A stretch of DNA of 64,000 nt from Channa striata (GCA_033026295.1 CM065189.1:3377851-3441850), one strand, 5' to 3'. Shown: positions 49,563-61,400, numbered from the stretch's first letter. The notes: a model not told the origin generated them from the letters alone. Translations and numbers: made by a program.

Positions 49563-52500
49563 GCAGCCACTTAAGAAAGCAAACTGGTCTTTCAAGAGTT
49601 GTTTACTCTTTTTTTCTTCTTTCATTTTCTTTAATATTTTTTTACCATCAAGGTTGCATGTGCTATTTAACAAAACACGAAGTTTCAGCAACGCTAGTGA
49701 TTTTTAAAATTTACTTACATTTCACTGTATTTTTGTATAATTTATTAAAATATATTTTTCGTACATTCATAAGGGGGGTCTTCGACTAGGAAATAAATGC
49801 AAAACTTGAAGGAAGTTGCCTAGTCTGCATTTATTTTGGACGATACGACAATTAGAGTACTCCTTTTACATTTTTAAAAAACGGTTTATTACATCAAACA
49901 CATGAAAATGTATTTGATGTAATAAATACATGTTTGAAACTATGTTTCAGTTTGAGTGTGATAACAGATAACTGAGCAGCTCCAAACGTTGAACGTGACT
50001 CTGTGTATCCCAGAAAACCGACCAGGCAATTTATTCCTTCAGTAAAGCCATTAAATGTAAAATGCGAATTTTGCCCGCACAGCATGTTTGTAATTACAGC
50101 TAAATGGTAAATTATAAAAAGACATCCATCCATCTCTTGACGGAAGTTGGTTCATTGACAAAAGAGCGCAATCTGTTCTTTTTTCAGAACATAAAACAGC
50201 AAAACAAAAAGCTTATACAAAACAAAACGTTTTAAAATTACAACAACGTAATACTATCACTACTACTAATAATAATAATATATATTATGCTAATAGTTAA
50301 GTACCAAAATATATGTTAGTTATCACATTTTTAGTGCCTTGTAATAAAAATCATAAAAATAAATAAGAGCTATGATAAAATTAAAATTAAATTCACACAT
50401 ATTAATATATTAAAGGGTTTTCTAAAGTAAAACCATATTGAATAAAATCCAACATTTTAGCTGTGTGTGAAGCAGATTTTCCACAAACTGCATTAAGCCA
50501 TAGTCTTAACACTTCCCTATCCCCACCCAATAAAGCTATATATATATGTATATATATACATATATTTATATTACAGGTATGTGTATGTATGTGTGTGTGT
50601 GTGTATGTATGTATATATATATATATTCCTTAAATACACTTTCTCTGAAATACATTAATAATAAATTTTGCTTATTGATGATATTGAGTACGTAACCATC
50701 ATAAACAAAAGAGCAGCTTAAAGAGCAACAGTAATTGCCACTACAAAGTTAAATTTTGTTCTAAAAAATGTGGAAGGAAAGTGTGTACTTATTGCAAGGG
50801 ACTTCATATAATTATTTTATTGATTGCAGTTAATGTGAGAAAACATGCTGTTCAGCTTTTATTTTATTTTATTTTTATTATATATTTTTTCTTATAGAAA
50901 GTGTTGTTTATGGTATTGTTTGTAACTAAAGACTTTATTGTGGACTACATTTTTAGATAAAGTAAGATGTCATGGTTTATTTGCTGCAAGAAAAATGTAT
51001 ATTAAATAAGAGTTGCACAAGGCTGTTCTGTATTGTTGCAATTAAACTACCCCTAACCATAAACAGGACACACATATAAATAAAATAGAAGTTATTTTAT
51101 ACTATAGCCTACTGTGTTTGAAAAAGAATTTATATATTTCATATGGGACAACTCAAAACAAAAGGCAAGTTAAACATTTAAAATCGATTTAAATCTCTTG
51201 GGCATGTTAAACAATGAATCACTGGCAAATATAGGACCTCCTAAAGCTATAGTTACACACAGAGCAGGAGCACACCTCTTTAGACAGTATAGTCAGTTAT
51301 AAAGGGCACACCCATCAAAAACCTTAATTGGAATAAGAGCAGTAAGTCCTTTTGACTGAACCTGGCTGCCTTTCAAAGCACCCTGGCAATGGCAATGGCA
51401 TTTTTAGAGCTCCAGAGCTGAAGCATAGAGCATTTAGACATTGCTATAGTGATTCAGTTGTACCTATGTACAGTGTATCTACACTGAAGAAGTCAAATGT
51501 CCATTACAAAAACTCAGCAAACACAAGGATAGCGTGTGGAGGTCGGTAGAGACAAATGACTGAGTTATCTGCATGTAACATGTACATTTAACCTTTAAAA
51601 TAAACAGAAGAATCTTAGAAAACAACGCTTATCTAATAATTACTTGATCCGCTTTATTACCGAGAAACAGTGTCCTGAGCTACCGTCTTCATCTTCTACT
51701 CAGAATAGTGAATTAGTGAAATTTCCATTGCCACTCAGTGAGTCTTTAAAACAGCTTTAAGCCCTATAGCTTGAACTTTAGTTTTTGTAGGCTAATGATA
51801 TTTTTCTAATAATTAAAAAGTATTTCTAAGACTGATAAAGCAGTTTAGAAAAAACACTCATAATGCAATTTATCCAGTCCGCTATTCACTAATATAACAC
51901 TGGGGGTAGGCTGTTAACTTCATCATGCAATGGACCCCGGCTTCTACATAATGTTATATTTTCTACGACCTTTAATTATTTAATAATCAGGGCAGGATTC
52001 TAAACAAAATAGTTTTCGTTGACACAACATGACATAAAGGTAATTTCAATTCTGCAACATTTGTTTTACATCGCTTTAATTATATGAAAAATGTGACCAG
52101 CCTGTTTTTTTTTTACAGAAGTGCTGCTCTACTTTTAATAAAGCTCATTTTAAACCAATGTGTGTTTAATGGATTTGTAGTCATTCATTAATGCAACAGT
52201 TTAATAGCATAATTTCCTCATAATTCAACTTAAAAAAATATTTTGTTTTTCTGTTATAAAGCTTTGAAAGTCTCAAATGCTACTAATACGCTTTTTTAAA
52301 TCTAACACTTCTATTGGTAATGAGAAGTTATTTAGGATAGCAATATGTGTGTGTTCATCGTCGTAAGATGAAAACAATTTTAGATTAGCAACAATCTATA
52401 GTCCTCTCCTTAAAATACTACCTATGAATTCAAGTGATGACAGAAGTCAAGAAAATAGGAACAATCGTTTAAAACAAATGCAAAACTCATTTTTGTTCAA

Positions 52501-53490
52501 GTTCATAATACACTATATTAAAGCTACACTATATCTCTGTTTATACCTAATCCACTTAATGTTCAATTGTTACAGAGTCTGTATTCTTTTCCCCATTATC
52601 AGCTGCAAAATGATTTGTCGACAGGGATGGGAATATTAAGTAGTAGTCTTTTATGTTTGAGTCAAACCGTCAGTCAGAGACAACTTTCTGTGTCGATTAT
52701 GTCAACTTTAAATTTGAAGGTGAGCGTCTATGTCTACTTGTTCTACAGTCGTAACGGTTAAGGTAAGCTGTAATAAGGGTAAGTTGTAATTTGCTTAATT
52801 GTTTTTATTAGAAACTGTCAGGACATGAATCTCGTTTTAATCAGGAACAGTCTCTGTTAGAATGCATACCCTTACCGCCTCTCTCTTCCTTCGCTCTTCC
52901 CGAGCCTCAGTCTTTTTCAGCTCGGCCTTAAAGGCCTGTGTGTCGCCATGCTCCCCGTCCTTGTCCAGGATGTCCATCAGGTAGGAGATGTAGCTGGTGG
53001 CCAGCCTTAATGTCTTGATCTTGGATAGCTTTGTGTCGGCCGGGACATTGGGTATACACTCCCTCAGCTCTGCAAACGCTGAGTTGATGCTCTGGGTTCT
53101 CCTCCTCTCCTTACGGTTGGCCGTGGGTCTCCGCTTCACGGTCCGAGGATGTGTGTGATGATGAATACCGACAGCGACAGTAGCTCCGTTCACCGAGATC
53201 GTGCCGGTCCCTGTCACCAAGCTACTGGGTCCATAGTGATGGTGATGGTGGTGGTCCAGACCGCCGGTAGTCCCGCTGCCGCCACTGCCATGATATTCCG
53301 GGCTGTAGCCGTGAGCTAGGCTATAGTCGGTGGGAGACATATCCGCGTGGCTTATCAGCCAACTCGTAAAGTAAGGAGGAGCCCCAGTATCCTCGTGACA
53401 ACGACCAGCCGCTGTAGCATGCAAGGAATAGTGGTGGCTGTCGTGGTGGTGCATGACCGGGTGGTGAGGGAAGCCCGAGACAAGACTCAT
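48245..53490 (-). CDS. hand2: hand2 bHLH transcription factor, two coding exons: join of 48245-48370 and 52876-53490 on the complement
   Basis: HAND2 (dHAND) is a nuclear class B bHLH factor that pairs with E proteins or HAND1 on E-boxes. It drives heart ventricle, pharyngeal arch, fin or limb bud and sympathetic neuron development. Exon 1 encodes residues 1-205 and exon 2 encodes 206-246. The N terminus MSLVSGFPHHPVMHH, the PYFTSWLISHADMSPTDYS block (about 39-57), RTVKRRPTANRKERRR (basic region, about 116-131), helix-loop-helix to about residue 175, and the C-terminal GRTGWPQHVWALELKQ are family hallmarks. TVKRRPTANRKERRRTQS separates it from HAND1. The ATG at 53488-53490 has A at -3 (AGCACCATGA) and is the only ATG giving the conserved N terminus. 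A longer frame upstream opens only with GTG. At 246 residues it is longer than the usual 208-217, because of His/Gly/Thr-rich inserts before the bHLH. No frame breaks. Confidence 0.97.
49047..49559. repeat. Two-copy tandem duplication of about 252 bp, each copy ending in (AAT)n
   Basis: Unit 1 (49047-49298) and unit 2 (49299-49559) both begin TTTATTCGTTACCCC, share AGGCCTATGGTACACC and CTATTGCTACTGCTAC, and end in a long AAT run (about 49234-49298 and 49486-49559). They differ by several substitutions and small indels, so the duplication is not very recent. Confidence 0.93.
49885..49926. repeat. 42-bp inverted repeat (hairpin)
   Basis: Arms TTTATTACATCAAA and TTTGATGTAATAAA are perfect 14-bp complements. 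Extending inward gives five more pairs with one mismatch and a GAAA loop. This is a strong stem-loop if transcribed in the hand2 pre-mRNA. Confidence 0.9.
50537..50626. repeat. Compound TA/TG microsatellite
   Basis: TATATA runs, then GTATGTGTGTGTG, then TATATATA again, interrupted by ATTTATATTACAGG. Confidence 0.9.
52876..53490 (-). CDS. hand2: hand2 coding exon 1 (residues 1-205)
   Basis: 615 bases, ending in phase 0 at GAGGCG followed by GTAAGG, a good splice donor. It holds the whole bHLH domain. A segment around residues 66-115 is expanded by Gly/Ser/Thr, a six-His run and a second His cluster (HHHTH) just before the basic region. The Ala tract usual near residue 20-30 of HAND2 is replaced by HDSHHYSLHATAAGR. 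In helix 2 the common SYIAYLMD reads SYISYLMD. Confidence 0.96.
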
Positions 53491-53528
53491 GGTGCTACAC
53501 ACAAACTCACGCGCCCACACACGGTCCT

Positions 53529-53563
<35 letters not shown>

Positions 53564-53578
53564 CGCACAAACACAGAC
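53529..53578. repeat. (CA)n microsatellite
   Basis: CA run with a few CG interruptions, about 40 bp upstream of the hand2 start codon. It would be transcribed as (TG)n in the 5'UTR if the start site lies further upstream. Confidence 0.95.
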
Positions 53579-54023
53579 TGGTCCTCCTCGGATGTTGCAA
53601 CTATTGTAAACTTGTTTTCGCCGTTTAATGGCAGTCAAGAGTAGACGCTTGCATTCCGAATCTTCCCGACGGATTTTGAAAAAGTAGTCAGTGTCTAGAC
53701 CCGTATAGTCCTGTCTATAGTGGCGCTGTAGGCCGCTCAGTTCTGTCCAAGCAACTCCGCCTCCTCTATGACATTTCTCCTCTCCTTTTTCCTTTCATTC
53801 TGAAGTCTAAGCAGCTCATAGCCTGTTGTTCTCGTTTAGAAACTCAAAGTGCGTGTTCCTTCATTTTCTCCTCCGTTCTTCATCTTATTTTTTCTTCCTC
53901 AATCAGCCAGCTTTGGCTTTCAGCCAAGGAGCCGTATGGCAAGGCAGGATGAATGTGTGCAGAGGCGACTGGATGACTACTGACCAGTTGATACTGGGCA
54001 ATTGTAAAGCCAGCTTCTCTGTA

Positions 54024-54061
54024 TGAGGGGGAGAGAGCGAGAGAGAGAGAGAGAGGGAGAG
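54024..54061. repeat. (GA)n microsatellite near the hand2 promoter
   Basis: An imperfect GAGAGA run of about 38 bp. GA tracts are common at nucleosome-poor vertebrate promoters. Confidence 0.9.
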
Positions 54062-54140
54062 TTACTGCGTCATCTTTACTACTGGGGAGGGGAAACTTAC
54101 GTCATAGCAGCTATCAACCAATTGCGACCCCCATCCCCAA

Positions 54141-56018
54141 AACTGCAAGGTCTGTTTTCCTTGTCTTTAATGTCAGTGGGCCTGCTAAGTAGACTTATGC
54201 ACATGCCGAGGAGGCCACGCTGACGCTATCATTACAGAAACCATTACATGGTCAAGACTACATTTTGATGATCCTGTTGATAGAACTTGTGTGCATTGTG
54301 AAGTAGCAAAAGTGTAGTATATATTGTCAGTATATATTTTATTATTAAGTAGCCGATTTATTTTAAAAGTTTAGGATTTTTGTATATTCTAAAATGTACA
54401 AAAACACAGCTTGATTTCTACTTAATGAAAAGTCAGTAAAGCCTATTAACGTATTTTATCAATTGGTATTGACAATAGCTTAATTATGGAAAATTGGCTC
54501 AAATGATGGGTACATACATGTTCCTTGTAATTGGGAAGAAACGGTTATTTTTTATCTTAATGATTTATTTTCAAATTTAATATGCTTGCAAATTAAACAA
54601 CAGCTAAAGGAAAATGTAATTAGAAGAAATAAACTGACATCAAGGTAAACCTAGGAAATGTAAACATGCTAACGGAGCAGCTAAAATAGTAAATAGATAA
54701 AATAGGTTTTATCAATATAATAGTAATAATAATAATAATAATATAATGATGATGATGATGATAATAATAATAGTATAATTATTATATTATCTGTAATAAT
54801 TATTACTATAATAAGGTGTTTTTTCAAGTTTTCTTGTGAATCAAGTGAGTTTAATGAGGACAGTGTCCACAGGGCAAAAGTCAAACCTTAAAATAGACGG
54901 TCAAACAATTTTAAATTCTTAGGAAATTAAGGGTTTGTCTGTATTATGCTAAATACATTCACACCTATTTCATCAGCCATAGTACTGAAGGTCTTTAACG
55001 TGACCATTAGTCAAGCTCCATAATCTACATCAAAACTCAAATGTTCTCTAAAATACCAAGCTATATTTACTGATATAATATGTGACACAGTCATCACTGT
55101 GTATTAATTTATATATTTTGTCCAATAATATTTCAAATCAGGGACAACTGGAAAATGTTGCTGCTGCTAAAGGTGATATTCATAAACCTTCCAGGATTTA
55201 GTGACCAAGAAGCACTTCTGAACTTACAACCTAAGCCACTGGAGTGACTTTATGCACTTTATTTAAGCATCATATTGAGCCTATTTACTTCAGTTATAAA
55301 ACTTACAAGCTCCAGTTCACCACTATTTAAGTATTTGGACCTGGAGTAGAGGTAATGCATTTGACTGTGGAGCCTGGGTTTTGACAATTATTATTTTGCT
55401 GCTGTAAAACATAATTATCAAACAAGGTCCTGAAGATAGGGTGTCTAACCTGTGGACTGCCATACAGTCACACCAATCACATTTTTGTGCAAGGAGCATA
55501 TCTATATTACTGACTGACCCTTCTCACATCTTGTCAGTGGAAATCAACAGCAAGTTTTTCAGGGTGCATGAACGATAGTTAATAAAGGACAGCATTCAAA
55601 TCAGCTTGTGATTAACTGTAAATACCTCAATACACAGATAAAAGTAGTTTTTAGTTGTTGTTTTGGCCACTTGAGGGCAGAAGAGCAAGCTTTAAGTTAT
55701 ATATTTTTTTTTAACAAACAGTTGATTATGTATATAGTCAGCAGACTTTTCAAGGACATATCTGGCTAGATCTGGATAAATGGTGTTTTGTGTTAGCTAG
55801 TTGTTAACTTTTTACACACATATACAAACACAGAATGTACGTTGTTTGTAAATTGTAATATTAACTTTAGAAATATTTTCTACTTTGTCAAAGTCTTTTT
55901 TAATTCTTTTCCAACCTATTCATGATTGTTCGGATTCCCTGTTTCTTTTAGATGGACCTTGAACAAACCAAGTCTGACACTGACTTGCTGTATTGCTGTG
56001 CATGTGATATGTATCTAA
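54141..56018. other. hand2 upstream noncoding region
   Basis: AT-rich, no gene. Contains an AAT/ATG microsatellite with imperfect inverted repeats (about 54712-54811). The rest shows no recognisable element. Confidence 0.5.
54712..54811. repeat. (TAA)n/(GAT)n microsatellite with AT-rich palindromes
   Basis: TAATAATAA, then GATGATGATGATG, then more TAATAA, followed by AT-rich arms (TATAATTATTA and TAATAATTATTA) that can pair. Confidence 0.88.
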
Positions 56019-56100
56019 ACACACATATACACACACACACACACACATATACATATACATATATATATATATATACAAACACACACACACACATATATAC
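56019..56100. repeat. Compound CA/TA microsatellite
   Basis: Alternating ACACAC and ATATAT runs. Frames through it are low complexity. Confidence 0.92.
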
Positions 56101-56571
56101 TCATACAGATGTATAAATGTGATTGCCTTTGTGTTGTCTATGAGACATATCTGAGGCAATAGCGGTTGTATAATGCTTGGGGGAATTCACTTTGAGGAAG
56201 GCATGTGATTTATATTTGTTTAAGTGTTGAATGGGGGCACTGCGTTTAGTGTGCATGTGTGTGTACATGTCAGCCTGCTCTGTGTAATCCATCTATGTGA
56301 ATGGGAGCTGTTGCAGTAATTTAGATCGGTTTGTGTCTCCTGATAATGATACATAATTAGACTGTAGGTCAGTCGGTCAGACTCCTGATCTCTCCCCTAT
56401 GCTCACTTTCTCTATCCCATACACCCACCTACACACACACAAAAGAAACCTCCACATAGATCTTTACTTTCTCTCCTGCACTTACTTATACAACCCAGCT
56501 ACTCTGTCAGGTTTATTTATACAAAGAAAGAACGTCTGAGATCAGAGGAGAGGGCACATTGAAAGAGAGAT

Positions 56572-56605
56572 TTGTGTGTGTGTGTGTGTATGTGCGTGTG
56601 TGTGT
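56572..56605. repeat. (TG)n microsatellite
   Basis: TG run with TATG and CG interruptions, just before TGACGTGCAGG. Confidence 0.9.
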
Positions 56606-57404
56606 CAGGCTGGCTGATGACGTGCAGGTACATTCCACACCAGCGGAAGTTTCTTTTCAGAGTAAGTGCTGTTGTTGCTGCCTGGACTCAATTATAACTA
56701 GTGACTATACAGTCTTCATGTGCTGAACTTAGCTAACTTTATGTTCCTACATGTGCAATGATTGGTAACAACTCATATATATATATATATATATTTATAT
56801 TTATACTAAAACCTTCACTTTACTAGAATGACCAGCAAAAACACTTTACAGAGGGCTTTAATTAGTCTTCAGTCTTTTCATAAGCAGGGAAGATATGGCA
56901 GCAAAAACATTTGAGGCATTTGTCTGATGTTAGGACCAAGAAAGGTCCACAGACAGTAAATACATGCATTGTTAGTACATACATAATTAAAATATGCGAT
57001 AATTTGACAGAAGCTTTTTTACAAAGCACAAAACATATATTAAGGGCAGCTTGTCATCCGCAATCAGACTTTTCCATGTGGTTATGCAAAACCAAGGTTT
57101 TAACCACTGACCCAATGGATGATTGACTATTTTTATAAATTCCCAGCAGCTGTAAAAATTTGAAAAAATAAGTACCATATTGTCAGAGATTGCACACTCT
57201 TGCAGTTCTGGACCTGTGCCATTAATAAAAATCTGACGAGTCAGCCACAACAACACAGACATATGGTAATTTGATGGTGTGCGTATGCAGACCAAACTAA
57301 CTAGAATGACCCAATTAAAATACTGGAGCTCCATATAGGTTTTAAATTGGTTTTAAAGTGTAAGGAGTGTAGGTTATCATCAGGTGGGAGAAACGCTCAA
57401 CTGG
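56606..57404. other. Noncoding, no gene recognised
   Basis: Includes a short (AT)n run at 56774-56794. Open frames of 71 and 115 codons (56911-57126 plus, 56987-57334 minus) overlap each other and have no recognisable domain. Treated as chance. Confidence 0.45.
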
Positions 57405-57957
57405 GATCTGGAAAGAGTAGTAGAGGCAAGTACTAACAAGTCTGAGAAATACAGGTGATGAGTACAAAATGCCTGATGGCTTACTCAAGTTATACTGCAG
57501 TTGGCATCTGCAACATGGTCTGGCAATGTGAGGAGGGGGAGTACTGATGAGCAGAGTAGAGGGAAGAGATAGAGAACAAAAACAGTCCAATAATCCAAAA
57601 TGTAATTCACAATCCAAAGTCACAGAAACAAGGTCTGACAGAGGTCAGAAACAAAGAACATCCCAGGCTTAACCCTAACACAGAGGTAGAATTGTTAGTC
57701 TTATATTACCACTCAGGGGCAGTGGCAAGCAGGGCAAGTCCAAGGTCCAAGTCGGGTCAGAATAAAAGAACAAGAATGCCAATAAACACAATGTGATCAG
57801 GCAATCTGGAAAAGTGGGACACATAATCTGTGCTGTTTAAATAAAGAGGGGGAGTCACAGGTGAAAGCAATTATACTGATAATTATGGCAAAATAGGAAG
57901 TTGTCATTTCAAAATAAAAGTCCAGAAACGGAAGTGAAGCTCGGGACCATGACAGGT
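57405..57957. mobile_element. LTR-like dispersed repeat fragment
   Basis: Purine-rich plus strand with phrases typical of a frequent teleost LTR-type repeat: AACAGTCCAATAATCC, GGGCAAGTCCAAGGTCC, AATCTGGAAAAGTGGGAC, GGGGGAGTCACAGGTG and a terminal GGGACCATGACAGG. No coding part and no matching second end in this window, so it is a solo or truncated copy. Family call rests on resemblance only. Confidence 0.5.
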
Positions 57958-58084
57958 GATTCTAATTTCACTGCAGAATAATGTTTCTAGCAGAGAAGTT
58001 ATTTTAACTTCTTTCCCCAGGTCTTCTCAAGTTAATCTTTATCCTCCCTCCCAGACACCAGAGACAGTATAATGGTAACAATAA

Positions 58085-58916
58085 TGGCAACGCTGTTATA
58101 TATATTCCATATGCTTAAGATGTCTGGTGTGAATAGCTCCCTTGATGTCATTCCACACCTTCTCTATTGGGTTAAGGTCTAGGCTCTGACTGGGTAACTC
58201 CAAAAGGCAGATGTTGTGTCTACAAAGTCATACTGTTGTGAATTAATGTTATCATTTACTCTCATTGTCCTGATGCACCACCCAGCATCTTCTAAGCTTC
58301 AGCTTGTGGACATTTGCCCTGATATAATCCTGGAGGATACTTTCAAAAACCTGGGAACTCACTTTACCTTTGCGCAATGGCAAGCATTCTAAGCAGTCTA
58401 GGCCCAGTAGCAGCAAAGCAGCTCCAAATCATGGTGCTCCCTCCTCCAAAATTTCTTGTGAGGATGGTATGCAATCTCTTTTTATGCTATAAACAAATTT
58501 TGTTTTTCTACTTTCATTTCATGTATCCACAAGACATTTTCAAAGTAGTGTTGTAGTAGTAGTGTGTCTATGTGACCTTTTGGTCTTCAGCAAACATTAG
58601 GAGTGCTGCCATGTTGTTTTTAACATGCCTGTTCAGTTTTTTGCATATGGTTGACTCATGAACAGTATGGTAACCAACTCCAGTGACTCCTTTAAGTCTT
58701 TATTTATTATTCTATGGTTCTTTTTCTAGCTCACTGAGCATTCTGCAATGTGCCTTTGAGATGACCTTAGTTCTGTTACCACTTCTTTTTCCTTTTTTCT
58801 TACTGTTGACATATTAGCTTATTTCGAGTCACTTCAACATTGTTTCTCTGTGATAAAAACTCACAAGGTATTCTTTTACAGCTGAGTAAGGACCTTGCTC
58901 TATTGAATGCAGCCAT
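58085..58916 (-). pseudogene. Decayed Tc1/mariner transposase
   Basis: DDE-family transposase that would cut and paste its own element. On the minus strand a possible ATG at 58914-58916 opens a weak N-terminal part. Then come GGGSTMIWSCFAATGP (58390-58440), the Tc1 motif GGGSxMVWGCFA with changes; VFESILQDYIRANVHKLK; HQDN (second catalytic Asp region); and near 58163-58196 PSQSLDLNPIEKVWNDIK, matching the Tc1 hallmark PSQSPDLNPIE. Stop codons (for example after LAIAQR) and frameshifts break the frame, so it is dead. Terminal inverted repeats were not identified. An old insertion upstream of hand2. Confidence 0.85.
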
Positions 58917-58975
58917 GTCTCCCCATGTCAAAATCTAGGCTGGCCAGTGCTAACACTCCAATTTATATAACGTGT

Positions 58976-59894
58976 GCTACCATAAAGCAATAAGTTATTT
59001 GTCTGTGTGTTAACATGATCACAAACTCTCTCTCATGAATAGGGGACTGTGCCCACAGGGCATTTAGTAGGAAAAACACAACATAAATATACCCTTACCA
59101 TAGATATCTAAAAGGTCTTCTCTGAAACTGACCAAAGAAAAGGCAAAAATAAGTCCAAAGGAAGGGCCTAAACCTTGAGCTGACCTCCTCCACTGTAAAG
59201 TCAGCTTCCAAAGCAATAAAACTACCTTCCTTCCTTAATTTTACATTTTTAGATTTTCTATCAGAGATTATCTAGATAGAAAAATGGAGGGAAAAAAGTC
59301 CAAAGCTCTTACTTTAATTTATCATAAGTGAAAACTAGAACTAATACTTTATAACACTAAATTACATTTTCCATGTTAATTTTTTTTATTTATAAATAGA
59401 AAATTCAATCATTGAAACAGCTTGGGTTCACTGGAAATTAGTTAGCAGGGGCATAAGATGATGATGACAGGGCTTGTGACCTCTGACAAAATTGTAATTG
59501 CAGTGCAAGCTATACTACTGCTGTGGTTACTGTTTGAGTGTCTTGCTCAAAAATACACAAAAAAGGATTTAATCATAAGCTTAAGAATATTTCACTTGTT
59601 TCATTTATTATTGTTACTCTGGTGGAATATTATTTGAGTCACTGAGAAAAACTGAAATCTTTGGAGCTAAAAAACTGCAATCATTAAGGAAAACCTCAAA
59701 GGCAATGATTAATGGATAACATCAGCTGTGTGTATGTGTAAGTCGTTAGCTGCACATTAAGAACTAGTCCAAACTAAGCTTTGAGTTTCCATAAGGTTGT
59801 CTGTTCATTCCTCTAACATGCCCACACACACACATGCATACAAATAAAGTGAAAATATAACTTCAAGGATATTACCCTATGAAAGTCCCAAACA
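58976..59894. other. Noncoding, no gene seen
   Basis: AT-rich, with a short CA run at about 59823-59834. No coding or RNA-gene signal. Confidence 0.5.
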
Positions 59895-60100
59895 AATAAC
59901 TAGCTCAATTGGTAAGGTAGTTGATGATTAACAACAGGTTCAGGTCCCATCTGGTTATATGTCCTTGGGCATGTAACTGAATGGGATAGGTAAGCCTTGC
60001 ATGGCACTGCCACTGCCATTGGTGCATAAGTGGATGAATGAGAAGTAACAATGTAAAGTGTGTTGGATAGGCTTTTTCAGAATTGTGCGTTGTCCTTTAT
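59895..60100 (+). mobile_element. tRNA-headed SINE-like repeat, second copy
   Basis: TAGCTCAATTGGTAAGG at about 59900 resembles a tRNA A box, and AGGTTCAGGTCCC about 40 bp on resembles a B box. Then follow TGTCCTTGGGCATG, AACTGAATGGG, TTGCATGGCACTGCC, GCCATTGGTG and AATGTAAAGTG, the same order as the copy at 44902. It is therefore a Pol III-type SINE remnant, clearer in its head than the first copy. It is not a functional tRNA: the folded arms do not hold. Confidence 0.65.
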
Positions 60101-61215
60101 CTTAAAGAATACTGTTACATTTTAGGTTTCAACAATATGTAAGGAGAAGGTCTAGGGTGAGATTTAAACCGCAAGTGGGTTTAGTTACAATTCTAAGAAA
60201 AACAACTGAATCTTATGTCAATGTGGAGCACATTATTTTTATTTACACAAAATGCATTCAATTACATCTTTGAATATCCAGGAATTCTACTCATTCATTT
60301 CCTCTAAAACACCATTAGGCAGCGCATTTATCAGATTCAAACACACTTATCAAATTCAAACACACAGTCATCAAAACTGATAAAAACACATTCAAAAAAG
60401 AATGATAGCTAATTTAATGCATTTCTTACCACAAGCACACAACCCTACCCTGATTTTATGTAATTTATCTTAAAACTTAACCTTACCCTGATGTTTTTGT
60501 GCCTTAACCCTAACTGATGTTAGACCTATTGCAGTTTTTGTGTATATGTAATGTCTTTCCAATGGCTTTAAACGGTGACGCTCCTTTAGTGTCTTATACT
60601 GATGCCAAAGTGTACCTGTGGCATCACTATGATTAAGCCAATGTTTGTAAAATGCTAAATTTAAAAAATGTTTGTATTTAGAACAAGAATGTAAAAACTA
60701 TTTTGTGGAACACCACAAAAAACTCTCTATACTCCTCTCCCTCTCAAAGCTGTGCAAAGTTACTCATAAAAGCTGAAAGCTAAAAGCTAGATAATTGATG
60801 TAAAACACATTTTTCATTATTATTCTCAAAAATCTATGCATAATTTTAATACCAAATCCTTGTGTTGGTGTTGGAACCACTGAAAGCTGTTTCCCTTCCT
60901 GTCTGTCATTATATTGATGAAAGATAAAAATTATAAAGCCATAAAGTTAGTAAAACCAAATGAATAATGAACTACTAAGTTACTATCCAACTACAATTTT
61001 ATTCTTTTCCTATATTCTAAAAATAAATTTGCTTTGTTGTAGGAATGAGAAAAAAAAGGGTCTGTTATATCACTTCTCCAGGCAGGTGAGGAGACAGAAC
61101 CATTGGGTTTGTTAAAGAAAAGTTGTTACTGCGGTAACTGACTCATAGTTTAATTCAGTATTTTTGGACCTGAAAACTCAGCACAGGATGAAACTCAACA
61201 GATTTTTAAATTGTG
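60101..61215. other. Noncoding, no gene seen
   Basis: AT-rich, with a small direct repeat of ATTCAAACACAC around 60333-60367. Nothing else supported. Confidence 0.5.
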
Positions 61216-61400
61216 TTTTTTCAGTTCAAAAAATCCTACAGTAGGTGTTCTTCTGAAAATGCTGATAACAAATTTTAGGAAATTGACACTTCATCATTTA
61301 CTTCACTCCTATGTATCAATACAATGGAGAGTAGTGACCTTAACTAACTCCTATATGATTACTTTTCAGCACCTTTACTTTTACCTGTAACCCACAATTA
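61216..61400 (+). mobile_element. Short L2-like LINE fragment
   Basis: AGTAGGTGTTCTTCTGAAAATGCTG, then TTTTAGGAAATTGACAC, TTCATCATTTACTTCAC, and GAGAGTAGTGACCTTAACTAACTCC parallel 63510-63640 step by step, so both are copies of one element. Too short and mutated to code. Confidence 0.6.

Larger units (their letters stand above)
48371..52875 (-). other. hand2: hand2 intron 1, about 4.5 kb
   Basis: Bounded by GTAAGG (donor) and ATGCAG (acceptor) on the minus strand. AT-rich, with no coding signal. It contains a 252-bp tandem duplication with two AAT microsatellites, a 42-bp near-perfect hairpin and a TA/TG microsatellite, listed separately. Enhancers may be present but cannot be identified from one sequence. 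Confidence 0.9.
53491..54140 (-). promoter_or_regulatory. Probable hand2 5'UTR and proximal promoter
   Basis: Sequence immediately upstream of the hand2 ATG. It includes a CA microsatellite in the likely 5'UTR and, about 610-630 bp upstream of the ATG, a CRE-like TTACGTCA (54097-54104) and a CCAAT/ATTGG box (54118-54122) close together. No TATA box is convincing and the start site cannot be fixed. In mammals a divergent noncoding RNA starts near this promoter, but no sequence evidence here proves an equivalent. Confidence 0.45.

Noticed and set aside
49423..49707. Ile-rich frames on both strands across the AAT repeat
   Set aside because: By-products of the trinucleotide run inside the hand2 intron.
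53491..53520. N-terminally extended hand2 start
   Set aside because: The upstream in-frame codon is GTG, not ATG. The ATG at 53488-53490 has a good context and gives the conserved MSLV start.
56987..57334. 115-codon minus-strand frame
   Set aside because: No recognisable domain, AT-rich chance frame, overlapped by another frame on plus.
59895..59970. A genuine tRNA gene
   Set aside because: A- and B-box-like motifs are present but the cloverleaf arms do not pair, and the sequence continues into a SINE body.
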